NCBI RefSeq assembly: GCF_001012815.1 | Contig: NZ_JYJP01000054.1 | Span: 1-64,000, forward strand | Length of the DNA: 64,000 nt | Direction of reading: 5' to 3' | Source of the DNA: Vibrio mexicanus | GTDB lineage: Bacteria; Pseudomonadota; Gammaproteobacteria; Enterobacterales; Vibrionaceae | Notes under the pieces: model-generated | Seen by the model: the letters and a program-made list of their open reading frames with translations, nothing else | What the model was told of the DNA's origin: nothing | The model's database searches: none | Shown here: positions 19,929-28,140 of the stretch, one piece after another | How the letters are laid out: every line of letters begins with the position of its first letter | How positions within the stretch are numbered: position 1 is the first letter of the stretch | Made by a program: the position numbers and the translations under genes

Positions 19929-21688
19929 ATGAAAATCTCAAGACGTAATTTCCTAAAGACAGCGGCCTACTCTGCGGGCTCAACAGCCTTACCATTAAGT
20001 TTATCGTTACCTGCCAATGCTATGACAGGTGGAAGTGGCGATTACAAAGCGATGGTCTGCCTTTTCCTATACGGCGGTAACGATTCGTTCAATATGCTCG
20101 TGCCTGCCAACGGTAACAACCTGACCAACTATCAAAACTCACGGCCAGGTATTCAACTCTATGATTTTGAGCGCGCGACTATGCCAGGATTTATGGATGA
20201 GTCCGGCCAAGAAGTCGTCCTCAACGGCTCTATGCCTCAGTTGGCTCAGCTCATGCTAAGCGGAGCGGCAACGACCGTGTCAACGTCGGCACGCTACTAG
20301 AACCCACAACCAAAGCTAATTATTCTAGCGTAAAACGGTCACCCAACATCGGTGCTCACAACAAGCAGCAGCTTGCTTGGCAACGCAGCTGGGAGACTTC
20401 TCAATATCACCCTTATGGTTGGGCAGGCATGATGATGGATGTGCTGGCCACAGGAAGTGAATTAGTTTCACCAACAATGGGGCTTAGCGGAAATGAGTGG
20501 TTAAACGGTCAGACTGGATCAGAGCTCAAGCTTTCAAGTGAAGGTATTCGAGCCATGTCGCCATTGTCGGTCAACTCGGTTAATAACAACGTAACCAAGC
20601 TATTAGCAGACAATAATACCTCTGTGTTTGGTCAAGCTTATCTGGATAGATTCCAAGAAATCTACGATTTTCAGGACACACTAACTGGCATATTAGATCA
20701 ATATCCAGCCGACGAATCTATTCCGTCGAGCTACCTCGGTGGTCAGTTTAGAATGGTGAAGCGTTTAATTCAGGCGAGTACTCAACTTAACCAAGGCCGC
20801 CAAGTCTATTTCGTTTCAATGGGTGGGTTTGATAATCACAGCAACCAACGTGGCAAACATGATTCATTACTGGCTCAAATTGATTCGGTTGTTAGTGCTT
20901 TTTATGCCTCGCTTCAGGCTGATGGTTTAGAAGAGAGCGTCGTCACCTTTACGATGTCTGACTTCGGCAGAACTATTGAAAACAACAGTAATCAAGGGAC
21001 TGACCACGGCTGGGGAAGTAATCAAATTGTGGTCGGTGGCCCAGTCAATGGCGGTAAAGCTTACGGGCGTTACCCAGAGTTCATACGCGATGGGCAAGAC
21101 GCTTGGGGTAATAAATTTATTCCAGGTATTGCATCAGAGCAGTATGCGGCCACTCTGTGTAAATGGTTTGGGCTCAGTGACACAGCGGTCGATTACATCT
21201 TCCCTATCCTATCTCCTGATAGAGAGAATGCCTTTACCAGCCGCTACCTGAGCTTCTTAGGCTCAGATAGAGTGGAACAGACACTAACGATTGATAGTGT
21301 TTCAGCTTCCCAAAGTAGTCGAGATCGTACACCTGAGAAGGCAATTGACGGTGACATTGCCACCAAATGGGTAGCGCAAGGCACTGGCATCACCTTCGAC
21401 ATTACGCTTGCCGCGAGCGCGTCGCTAACACAAATCCTGTGGTCACAAGCCAAGGGAGACGTTAGACAGTACTTTGTTGACATCGCAATCAGTAGCGATG
21501 GCATCAACTTCACCCCACTCAAAAGCGTTAGTAGCCCTGGAGACACGAAAGACCTTGTGGGTTTTGACCTTGAAGGTGTCGAAGCACAGCACATAAGACT
21601 GACGTGTAACGGTAACAATGATCCATTAAGAAGCGATTTACGCACTTGGAACAACTTCCAAGAAATCCAAGTTAAAGGACTCGCTTGA
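19929..21688 (+). CDS. DUF1501 family Tat-exported protein with C-terminal discoidin-like domain (one frameshift)
   Basis: Restored length about 587 residues. N-terminal twin-arginine signal (KISRRNFLKTAAYSAG), then the DUF1501 domain, a member of the alkaline-phosphatase/sulfatase-like fold (VCLFLYGGNDSFNMLVP; MGGFDNHSNQRGKHDSLLAQ; VTFTMSDFGRTIENNSNQGT). The last 130 residues (from about SVSASQSSRDRTPEKAIDGD) look like an F5/8 type C carbohydrate-binding domain. As read the gene stops at 20300; one missing G near 20267 joins it to the frame beginning NDRVNVGTLLEPTTKANY. Partner of the DUF1800 protein; substrate unknown. Confidence 0.85.
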
Positions 21689-21827
21689 GAAAGCCTTGGA
21701 TGTGAAACCTAAAATATAAGTAAGCCGATGCTGAACTACTGTCCGCTCAGCGTTGGCTTACTTTCCTACAACTCTCTCAAATTCTTCTATATTTTTAGTA
21801 GGTTCGTTGGGAAAACTGCTAAGGAGA

Positions 21828-22596
21828 ATGAATTTGAGTGTAGCGTACCAGATTGATTCAAATCGATGTGCCACCATTACCCTCGATCGCCCACAGACTC
21901 ACAACGCCTTCGATGATGTTATTATTCAAATGCTAATCGACGCCATAAACCAAGCGCACAGCGATAATGCACGCGCGCTGATATTAAACAGTAACGGAAA
22001 GCACTTTTCTGCGGGCGCAGACCTTACTTGGATGAAATCGATGGTCAATAACACCGAGCAAGAAAACTTTGATGACTCAATGCAACTTGCTACTCTCATG
22101 CACAATCTAAACAGCGCGCAAATGCCCGTTATTACTCTTATCCAAGGGGCAACTTATGGAGGTGCAGTTGGGTTAGCCGCGTGCAGCGACATTGTTATCG
22201 CCACTTCTAAGGCGAGTTTCTGCTTTAGTGAGGTTCGAATCGGCTTGATCCCCGCAGTCATCAGCCCATATGTCATTGCAGCAATCGGAGAGTCGCAAGC
22301 AAGGCGCTACTTCCTTACTGCAGAAGCCTTCGATGTCACTACCGCAGAGAAACTTAACTTAGTTCACATCATCTCTGATGACTTGAACGATGCGAAACAC
22401 CAAGTGCTCAATCAAATACTAAATAACTCACCCAAAGCAATCAAAAAAGCCAAAAGCCCTAATCCAAGACGTATCGAACTCCCCTATCGACCAGCAGCTA
22501 ATTGAGGAAACCGCACAACGAATTGCGTGCATTCGAGTCTCGAAAGAAGCACAAGATGGATTGAGCGCATTCTTGGAGAAACGCCAGCCAAAATGA
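21828..22596 (+). CDS. Enoyl-CoA hydratase/isomerase, LiuC-like (frameshift near 3' end)
   Basis: Crotonase-fold protein, about 256 residues when restored. ITLDRPQTHNAFDD opens the domain; the oxyanion-hole segments are NGKHFSAGADLTWMKSM and QGATYGGAVGLAACSDIVIA. SAGADLTWMK and EVRIGLIPAVISPYVI resemble methylglutaconyl-CoA/carboxygeranoyl-CoA hydratase LiuC of leucine or isoprenoid breakdown. As read it ends at 22505; removing one A from AAAA at 22452-22455 continues it as AKALIQDV...FLEKRQPK to 22596. AAGGAG lies one base before the ATG at 21828, so the TTG at 21834 is an alternative start. None of the usual liu partners is nearby. Confidence 0.8.
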
Positions 22597-22691
22597 CAAA
22601 GTTAACGCCTAATTAAGCACTACCTCCACCTTAAGTATTCCTGTTCACTATTCTAGGTTACTTATCCAATCCACTATTACAGTTCAAAACG

Positions 22692-22718
22692 AAAAAACCG
22701 AGCCAAAATGGCTCGGTT
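22692..22718 (-). terminator. Terminator downstream of small ORF
   Basis: Stem AACCGAGCC / GGCTCGGTT with loop AAAAT; on the minus strand it ends in six T, 26 bp after the stop of the small gene at 22744. It may also serve the plus-strand hydratase gene. Confidence 0.85.
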
Positions 22719-22743
22719 GTCGCGTTGATACTTTATGTGAGTC

Positions 22744-22911
22744 TTAGTCGCTGTCTCTGTTAGAACGATCCTTGGGTTCAACATGCCAGTGTTCACTTGG
22801 ATCGAATGCTTCATCACATAAGTCGATGGTAAAACCCATCTCAGCTATTTCTTTTAAGGTGAGATTATCTGCCATTTGGGCGATGTCACCTCTGTCATTT
22901 TTGATTTCCAT
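22744..22911 (-). CDS. Small acidic protein, 55 residues
   Basis: A short ORF with a strong Shine-Dalgarno (GGAGGGTGT directly before ATG at 22911) and its own terminator. The peptide starts MEIKNDRGDIAQMADN and continues with LTLKEIAEMGFTIDLCDEAF before a polar tail rich in Asp, Ser and Arg. No domain is recognised and there is no signal or membrane segment; it is likely cytoplasmic. The good translation signal and terminator are the reasons to believe it is a gene. Confidence 0.6.
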   Translation of the reverse strand: MEIKNDRGDIAQMADNLTLKEIAEMGFTIDLCDEAFDPSEHWHVEPKDRSNRDSD

Positions 22912-22997
22912 ACACCCTCCGAGAAAGTCGGCCTGCGTTAATGTCCCTGTAATTATAGTGGACTATTCAGATTGGCAGATGGAAATTTCAGGTTTAA

Positions 22998-23852
22998 CTA
23001 ATTTAGCTTGATCCAACCTGCGACTTGGCTATTCATAAAACCGCTCTCTTTCAGTGCTCGTTCAATCGTGCCACTCTGACGAAGTACTCTCAAGCCTCGA
23101 TTCAAGGCATTATTCAAAGCTTCGCTATTCGGGTAGTTTTTAGAAATGATAAAATGGCGAGAACCACGTAGGCCAAGCTTCACACCCTCGATTGGCTTGA
23201 AGTGATAATCACGACTGGTAAACGACAGATCATCAGTGACTTGAAAAGGAGCCAGTAAAAAATCAACTCGCTTGTAAGCCACCATATTGACCATAGTTCG
23301 CCATTCAGGAACATCGACAAGATCTTTCAAAGGAAGCTCTTTCAGAGTATTCCAATCACTGATCCAATGAGAACTGCTCACCGCCTTTAGCATCTCTAGC
23401 TGTATTTGATCCCCAGACTTGAGCAAATCTTCCCGAGTAGCAATCGTGTACAAGCCCGCTTCAAATTCCGTATCACGAATGAATGGCTGGCTAATCCATA
23501 GATCATCGCTGTTTTCACTCACCGCGGTTCGCCATACCGTATTGGCCTGCATGGCGTAACCATGCAAAAGCACCATGCGACGCATACGCTCCGCGCCGGG
23601 AGCAAACTCAAACTTGAACGTAACGGGCATATTACCCAACGAGAACGCTTGCTGGATCAATACGATCTCTACCGTACTTCGCCTTGCTTTCGGGCCAGTG
23701 AAATCTCTGATTTCCAACGGGTCACGGCCATCCAGAAATTCGATGTAGTCATTGTAGACTTTCTCTTCAACAACCACGGGCAGTTCAATTGCCAGAGCAG
23801 CCGTGGGAAAGACTAATAAAGGGAAAAGAAGAAGCAACAACAAGCTTCGCAT
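22998..23852 (-). CDS. Periplasmic solute-binding-like protein (SBP_bac_3 type)
   Basis: About 284 residues. Signal peptide MRSLLLLLLFPLLVFPTAALA, then a protein resembling family-3 binding proteins without transporter genes nearby: AERMRRMVLLHGYAMQANTV, the hinge-like region WISQPFIRDTEFEAGLYTIA, and the C-terminal YPNSEALNNALNRGLRVLRQ followed by SGTIERALKESGF. Many vibrios carry such orphan proteins; they may act as sensors or be degenerate transport proteins. Ligand unknown. Divergent from the lipoprotein gene at 24053. Confidence 0.75.
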   Translation of the reverse strand: MRSLLLLLLFPLLVFPTAALAIELPVVVEEKVYNDYIEFLDGRDPLEIRDFTGPKARRSTVEIVLIQQAFSLGNMPVTFKFEFAPGAERMRRMVLLHGYAMQANTVWRTAVSENSDDLWISQPFIRDTEFEAGLYTIATREDLLKSGDQIQLEMLKAVSSSHWISDWNTLKELPLKDLVDVPEWRTMVNMVAYKRVDFLLAPFQVTDDLSFTSRDYHFKPIEGVKLGLRGSRHFIISKNYPNSEALNNALNRGLRVLRQSGTIERALKESGFMNSQVAGWIKLN

Positions 23853-24052
23853 AAAAAACACTCTTTCATCACGTATAACTACTAGCTTAGAAACGAATCA
23901 GTACATTTGTCTAGCACCCTCAGAGTAACAAAAGGACCAAGTTAGTCTGATAATTCCGAATTTGTGTTATCACTCGAAACATTTATCTGTTGAATAATTA
24001 ATCTTGCATTAAATTACATGAACAAAAACAAGCATCTAATGGAGAGTAGATA

Positions 24053-24751
24053 ATGAACAAGTTATTACCACTTATGGTGATATTCCTTTCTTTGAGTGGC
24101 TGTCAGACCACACAAACCATGTTCCCGCCAGCGCACAAAGTCATGATTACTGACGATACCTTGGTCTTTGATGCCATCATCACTGGCGAAACCGTGCTCG
24201 AAGCCATTCGAATTGCTCGGGAGTCTGATACGCCCGTTAAGACACTTCGTATTACTAGCCCAGGAGGAGAGATCGCATCAGGCATTGAGCTTGGTTACTT
24301 CGTAAAAGAGAACAACTTAGATGTCGAAGTCAGCCAACTCTGTTTTTCAGCTTGCGCAAACTATGTCATCACGGCAGCAAACAAAGTCACCATCAAAAAA
24401 GATGCTCTTGTTGGTTGGCACGGTGGCGCCCGCCAGTCTGATGACCTTTGGAAGCAATCAGTCAATCCAAAAGACCATGAAGAACTACTCAAATACATTA
24501 ACCGCCTTCGCGCCAAAGAAACTATCTTCTTTAGTCGAATTGATGTTGATCCAAACATCACGGTTTACGGTCAAACTAGCCTAAAGCGCTGCCAACTGTC
24601 TGAAACCACTGACGGTTGGTACTACTCATTGGCTGACCTAAATACAATGGGTTTGAAAAATGTGGAAGTTCAAGGTGAGCTGGCCGCTTCTGCCGAATAT
24701 ATGGGTGAAACTGTTCGCTCTTGCCTAATGCCAAGCATTGACCAATCATAA
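24053..24751 (+). CDS. Lipoprotein with ClpP/crotonase-like serine-protease fold
   Basis: 232 residues. Lipoprotein signal with lipobox LSGC (Cys17). The body looks like a periplasmic ClpP/SppA-type domain: LRITSPGGEIASGIELGYFV, then the putative nucleophile Ser99 in CFSACANYVITAANKVTI, and VGWHGGA after it, the pattern Gly-Gly...Ser-Ala...His seen in this superfamily. Two Cys flank the Ser (C97, C101) and could form a disulfide. Whether it is an active peptidase is not proven. Single gene with its own terminator. Confidence 0.7.
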   Translation: MNKLLPLMVIFLSLSGCQTTQTMFPPAHKVMITDDTLVFDAIITGETVLEAIRIARESDTPVKTLRITSPGGEIASGIELGYFVKENNLDVEVSQLCFSACANYVITAANKVTIKKDALVGWHGGARQSDDLWKQSVNPKDHEELLKYINRLRAKETIFFSRIDVDPNITVYGQTSLKRCQLSETTDGWYYSLADLNTMGLKNVEVQGELAASAEYMGETVRSCLMPSIDQS

Positions 24752-24766
24752 TCTTCAATGAAAAAG

Positions 24767-24804
24767 CGGTAGCCTCACTTTCCCATCGGCTACCGTTTGT
24801 TTTT
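24767..24804 (+). terminator. Rho-independent terminator
   Basis: Stem CGGTAGCC / GGCTACCG followed by TTTGTTTTT, 16 bp after the lipoprotein stop codon. Confidence 0.85.
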
Positions 24805-24824
24805 ATGGGTATAGAATCGCACCT

Positions 24825-25241
24825 CTAACGCAACACCAGCCTATCACCCACCTGAATGTTGTGCTGCTTGGCAAAACCAGCGTTAGTTTCTAAAACATAG
24901 CGAACAGGCTGAGAACTTTTTAGGCCTTCCAGTGAATGCGGAATGGTATTTTCAAATATCTCTGTCACAATCATATCTTCTGAGATGTAAAACATATCCA
25001 GCGATATCAGAGTGTTCTTCATCCACATTGAAACATGTCGAGTTTCATTAAAATCAAACAGCATGCCGCACTGACTGCAAAGCTCTTGGCGATTCATCAA
25101 ACCAATTGCCCGCTCCTCTGCGCTTCTCGCATGTTCGATCTCAACAGTGACCATTTCATCGGCGTCACGATGAAAAGAGGCAGTATTAGCGCAAGCAGAT
25201 AGAAAAAGAGTGCTGAAAAGCAATAATAGGCGTTTAGGCAT
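24825..25241 (-). CDS. DUF192 family lipoprotein
   Basis: About 138 residues. N-terminal lipoprotein signal (MPKRLLLLFSTLFLSAC), then a DUF192 domain seen as VEIEHARSAEERAIGLMNRQ, GMLFDFNETRHVSMWMKNTL and YVLETNAGFAKQHNIQVGDR. DUF192 proteins are small beta-proteins of unknown function, often exported. The ATG at 25241 is preferred to that at 25265 because it starts the signal sequence directly. It converges on the ClpP-like gene. Confidence 0.85.
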   Translation of the reverse strand: MPKRLLLLFSTLFLSACANTASFHRDADEMVTVEIEHARSAEERAIGLMNRQELCSQCGMLFDFNETRHVSMWMKNTLISLDMFYISEDMIVTEIFENTIPHSLEGLKSSQPVRYVLETNAGFAKQHNIQVGDRLVLR

Positions 25242-25331
25242 GACAGAGTAACAACTTGAAAACACCGCAAAACTATCGTGAATTTAGCGAGAGAAATCAA
25301 CAAAAAACTGTAGTCGCTTAACCTAACGCCT

Positions 25332-26024
25332 TTATGCACCAAAATCCAGAGTGACTAATAAACGCGGTCCATCTTCTGGAACAGCTGGCGAGCGATGAAC
25401 CAAACCTCGGTTTTCATTCCCTTCCCAACGATCACCTTTTAGCAAAGCGACATCACCTGATTTCAAGTGATGGATATCATTGTTTTGACGATACACGCCT
25501 GATTCGCTATCCAACAACCCATGACTACCCCGCCCTAACTTTGAGCGGTCGACTAAATCGTTAGGCAACCAATCTGTCGCAGTTCCCTGATACGTGGTAA
25601 CCAAACGGCAAGGCACCTGATCGACATGGAAACGCGGGCACATCGCTTTATCAAGCACCGCTAAACGCAAACCAACCGCACCGAGGTCGAATAAGCAGCA
25701 GAACATATCCACCAAGTTCGCAAGATCTTGCAGTAGTGCCGGCTTGGCGACATCTCCAAGAGAACGTTCCAGTCGTTCATACGCTTTGTCAGGGGATAAG
25801 TTGTAAGACTTTTTGATACCCAGATTGTCGTTAACGAACGAGCTAATCGCTTCTGTCAGTTCCCTATCGAATGAGCGCTGCCAAATAGCGATATTAATAT
25901 GGTCTTGGTATATGTCCGTCAGTACTGTCGGATGTTCACCACGACTATAGGGGCAGGCTGTACTCCAACCTTCTCGTCTAATTCCACCAACTCTCCAACA
26001 GCAACACTCATAACCTAACTCCAT
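25332..26024 (-). CDS. DUF1826 family protein
   Basis: About 230 residues. The C-terminal half is the recognisable part: MCPRFHVDQVPCRLVTTYQG, TDWLPND, then GDVALLKGDRWEGNENRGLV and HRSP, a set of conserved His/Cys/Asp/Glu residues that could bind metal in a cupin- or dioxygenase-like fold. From memory, DUF1826 genes often occur with Zur-regulated COG0523 GTPases; no such neighbour is present here. A GTG at 26051 could also start it, but the ATG at 26024 has GAGAGGAA before it. A candidate Zur box is 50 bp upstream. Confidence 0.75.
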   Translation of the reverse strand: MELGYECCCWRVGGIRREGWSTACPYSRGEHPTVLTDIYQDHINIAIWQRSFDRELTEAISSFVNDNLGIKKSYNLSPDKAYERLERSLGDVAKPALLQDLANLVDMFCCLFDLGAVGLRLAVLDKAMCPRFHVDQVPCRLVTTYQGTATDWLPNDLVDRSKLGRGSHGLLDSESGVYRQNNDIHHLKSGDVALLKGDRWEGNENRGLVHRSPAVPEDGPRLLVTLDFGA

Positions 26025-26073
26025 TTCCTCTCTGTTATGCTGGCATGACACATAACCAGAATATCATTTATTA

Positions 26074-26088
26074 CGTTATAACATAACA
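26074..26088. promoter_or_regulatory. Candidate Zur box
   Basis: CGTTATAACATAACA closely resembles the core of gammaproteobacterial Zur operators (TGTTATAnnATAACA). It lies upstream of the DUF1826 gene, at a distance fitting a promoter overlap. Confidence 0.55.
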
Positions 26089-26197
26089 CTCATTACACAA
26101 TAGTCTAGGGTGAGGATGAGATTTGTATTCTGAATAGAGCTAGTCAGAGGTAAAAGAAGATAACCGAGAATTTAGACATGTTAATTGATGTGTGAAT

Positions 26198-26221
26198 AGG
26201 CCAGTAATGTATCACTGGCCT
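26198..26221 (-). terminator. Hairpin downstream of yjdM
   Basis: Stem AGGCCAGT / ACTGGCCT with an 8-nt loop, 21 bp after the stop at 26243. No T run follows on the minus strand, so termination strength is doubtful. Confidence 0.5.
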
Positions 26222-26242
26222 TATAGGGAGAGCTCCGGCAAA

Positions 26243-26575
26243 TTAAGCTTTCTTCACGTACTTGCCTGTAATGAGCATCTCACCGGCACCATCAACTTTG
26301 CAGTCTAGTTGGTGATCTTTGCCTTCAATAATGCGTTTAATCACGGCCTTGGTGCCTACCTTGACCACCATTGAACTGCCTTTCACTTTCAGGTCTTTAA
26401 TCGCAGTGACTTTATCTCCTACTTCCAGCGTTTTGCCGTTCACATCTTTTACCGTGAATTTGTTTTCTTCGACTTCTACCGGGTTCCATTCATAGGCACA
26501 TTCCGGACAAACAAGTTGGTCTTGATCTTGGTAAACGTATTCAGATTGACACGATGGACATGGAGGTAACGACAT
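26243..26575 (-). CDS. PhnA/YjdM zinc-ribbon protein
   Basis: About 110 residues. N-terminal zinc ribbon (PPCPSCQSEYVYQDQDQLVC followed by PEC) and a C-terminal SH3-like barrel (GDKVTAIKDLKVKGSSMVVK; ITGKYVKKA). It is the PhnA/YjdM family, named for proximity to phosphonate genes in E. coli but not shown to act on phosphonates; it is distinct from the phosphonoacetate hydrolase also called PhnA. Starting at 26575 puts the zinc ribbon at the N-terminus, as in relatives; the longer ORF to 26641 adds unrelated residues. Confidence 0.9.
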   Translation of the reverse strand: MSLPPCPSCQSEYVYQDQDQLVCPECAYEWNPVEVEENKFTVKDVNGKTLEVGDKVTAIKDLKVKGSSMVVKVGTKAVIKRIIEGKDHQLDCKVDGAGEMLITGKYVKKA

Positions 26576-26780
26576 AAGTAGGCTTCTTTGAGTTAGGAAA
26601 AACGAAGAGACAATGTTACCTGCTCTAATCGCACCGCACAATTCCAGTTACCCCACTCATCGATGAATGGATTGGGTATAAGAAAATGTTTTTTATTACT
26701 AATCTCCCGTTGCAGCGATGCTTGACCGCGGAATATACTTGCAACGCAATTTAACGATAACTCAAACCGGAGGACATAAG

Positions 26781-26822
26781 ATGATTGTAATGACTTTTAA
26801 GCGCGGGCTTAGAAACTTCTAA
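26781..26822 (+). CDS. 13-codon leader ORF of rsgA2
   Basis: ATG at 26781 preceded by CGGAGG encodes MIVMTFKRGLRNF and a stop. It sits in the long 5' leader of the GTPase gene. The second half (codons for K-R-G-L-R-N) is part of a 12-bp inverted pairing with bases 26860-26873, the layout expected of an attenuation leader peptide. A consensus-like promoter (TTGCAG, 18 bp, TATACT) appears about 30-70 bp upstream. No leader peptide of this sequence is known to the annotator. Confidence 0.6.
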   Translation: MIVMTFKRGLRNF

Positions 26823-26968
26823 TTTAAGAGAAACTTAACAAACTTTCCCTCCATTTAGATTTCTAATAGCCCGGATAATAACCGGGATCCGACTCTTTTC
26901 GAATTTGATCCTACAGAACTCATTCTTATGAGCGAGCAACAGAAAAATGCTTGCTTAGGAAAATTCGA
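26804..26968 (+). promoter_or_regulatory. Structured 5' leader of rsgA2 with Shine-Dalgarno sequestration
   Basis: Four pairings can be drawn by eye. (a) 26804-26815 with 26860-26873, 12 pairs and a two-base bulge. (b) 26870-26874 with 26882-26886, exclusive with (a). (c) TCGAATTT at 26899-26906 plus TCCT at 26909-26912 with AGGA and AAATTCGA at 26957-26968, which hides the AGGA ribosome binding site. (d) AGCGAGCA at 26931-26938 with TGCTTGCT at 26948-26955, stacked inside (c). GGATC at 26885-26889 can pair with GATCC at 26907-26911 and would open (c). No T run suggests translational, not transcriptional, control. Confidence 0.55.
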
Positions 26969-26970
26969 CA

Positions 26971-28032
26971 ATGACAAATAATCATTTATCTACAAGCACT
27001 TATTCTAATCAAGAACTTGGTTGGAAGGGTTTTTATCAACAACAACTTACCCTAGAAGACTACGACAACACCGTTTTTGCACGCGTGGTCGCGCACCATC
27101 GTAGCGGTTACGTATTGTGGAGTGAGCAAGGCCAGATCACGCTCGACATTCACTCGTCACTACCTGCAATGACGGTTGGTGACTGGGTCATTTTGAATGA
27201 ACAGCATCAATTCGTTCGCCTGCTCGATCGTTTAAGCGTTTTTAGCCGAAAGGCAGCAGGAAGCAAAGTCGCTCGTCAATACATTGCGGCCAATATTGAT
27301 ACGCTTTTTATTGTCGTATCACTTAATGATGACTTTAATCTAAGCCGTATTGAGCGCTACCTTGCTCTTGCTAATGAAGCGGACGTTGAGCCTGTGATTG
27401 TTCTAACCAAACAAGACTTATGTTCGGATGCAGACGAAAAACGACAGCAAGTGATGGCACTCGATCCAATGTTAATGGTTGAAACAGTCAATGGCTTGGA
27501 GCCAAGCAGCGTCGAAGCACTCTCGTCTTGGTGTAAAACTGGCCAAACTGTTGCTTTTATGGGGTCATCTGGTGTAGGTAAATCGACGCTAGTTAACACC
27601 TTACTTGGGCAAGAAACGCAATTGACGCGCGGCATTCGAGAAGATGACAGTAAAGGTCGTCACACAACGACTTCGCGTTCGATTCACATCATGCCATCTG
27701 GCGGTGTGTTAATTGATACGCCGGGAATGCGTGAGCTTCAGCTAACTGATTGTGAGCAAGGTGTCAGTGAAACCTTCTCTGATATCGATGAGTTGGCGCA
27801 GCAGTGTCGTTTCTCTGATTGTCAGCATATCAGCGAACCCGGCTGTGCGGTTCAACAAACGATTGAAGATGGAAATCTTGATGAACGTCGATTCAATAAC
27901 TATCAAAAGTTGCTTCGAGAACAGCGCCGAAATACCGCGACCTTGGCCGAGCAGCGGGCTAACGCTAAAGAGTTTGGTAAGTTGATTCGGACAACGATGA
28001 ACGACAAGCAAGGTCGAAAGAATCGCTACTAA
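26971..28032 (+). CDS. rsgA: Ribosome small-subunit GTPase RsgA, second paralogue type
   Basis: 353 residues: an N-terminal OB-fold, then a circularly permuted GTPase domain with the motifs in the order G4 (TKQD, from [10 protein letters not shown]), G1 ([16 protein letters not shown]) and G3 (DTPGMREL), and a C-terminal zinc knuckle ([16 protein letters not shown]). RsgA assists late 30S maturation. The protein resembles the shorter-named RsgA 2 of vibrios rather than the one linked to orn and psd. It is a single gene with an elaborate leader and its own terminator. Confidence 0.9.
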   Translation: MTNNHLSTSTYSNQELGWKGFYQQQLTLEDYDNTVFARVVAHHRSGYVLWSEQGQITLDIHSSLPAMTVGDWVILNEQHQFVRLLDRLSVFSRKAAGSKVARQYIAANIDTLFIVVSLNDDFNLSRIERYLALANEADVEPVIVLTKQDLCSDADEKRQQVMALDPMLMVETVNGLEPSSVEALSSWCKTGQTVAFMGSSGVGKSTLVNTLLGQETQLTRGIREDDSKGRHTTTSRSIHIMPSGGVLIDTPGMRELQLTDCEQGVSETFSDIDELAQQCRFSDCQHISEPGCAVQQTIEDGNLDERRFNNYQKLLREQRRNTATLAEQRANAKEFGKLIRTTMNDKQGRKNRY

Positions 28033-28064
28033 GGCTCATTCAGCTAACTCGGTAACGTAACACT

Positions 28065-28088
28065 AAGGCATCCAGTTCTGGATGCCTT
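28065..28088 (+). terminator. Terminator of rsgA2
   Basis: Stem AAGGCATCCAG / CTGGATGCCTT with a two-base spacer (effective loop of four), then CTTCTT, 33 bp after the stop. Confidence 0.8.
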
Positions 28089-28140
28089 CTTCTTGCTTAA
28101 CAATGTTTTTTAAGAACAAGGTTTTTGAAGAACATAGCTT

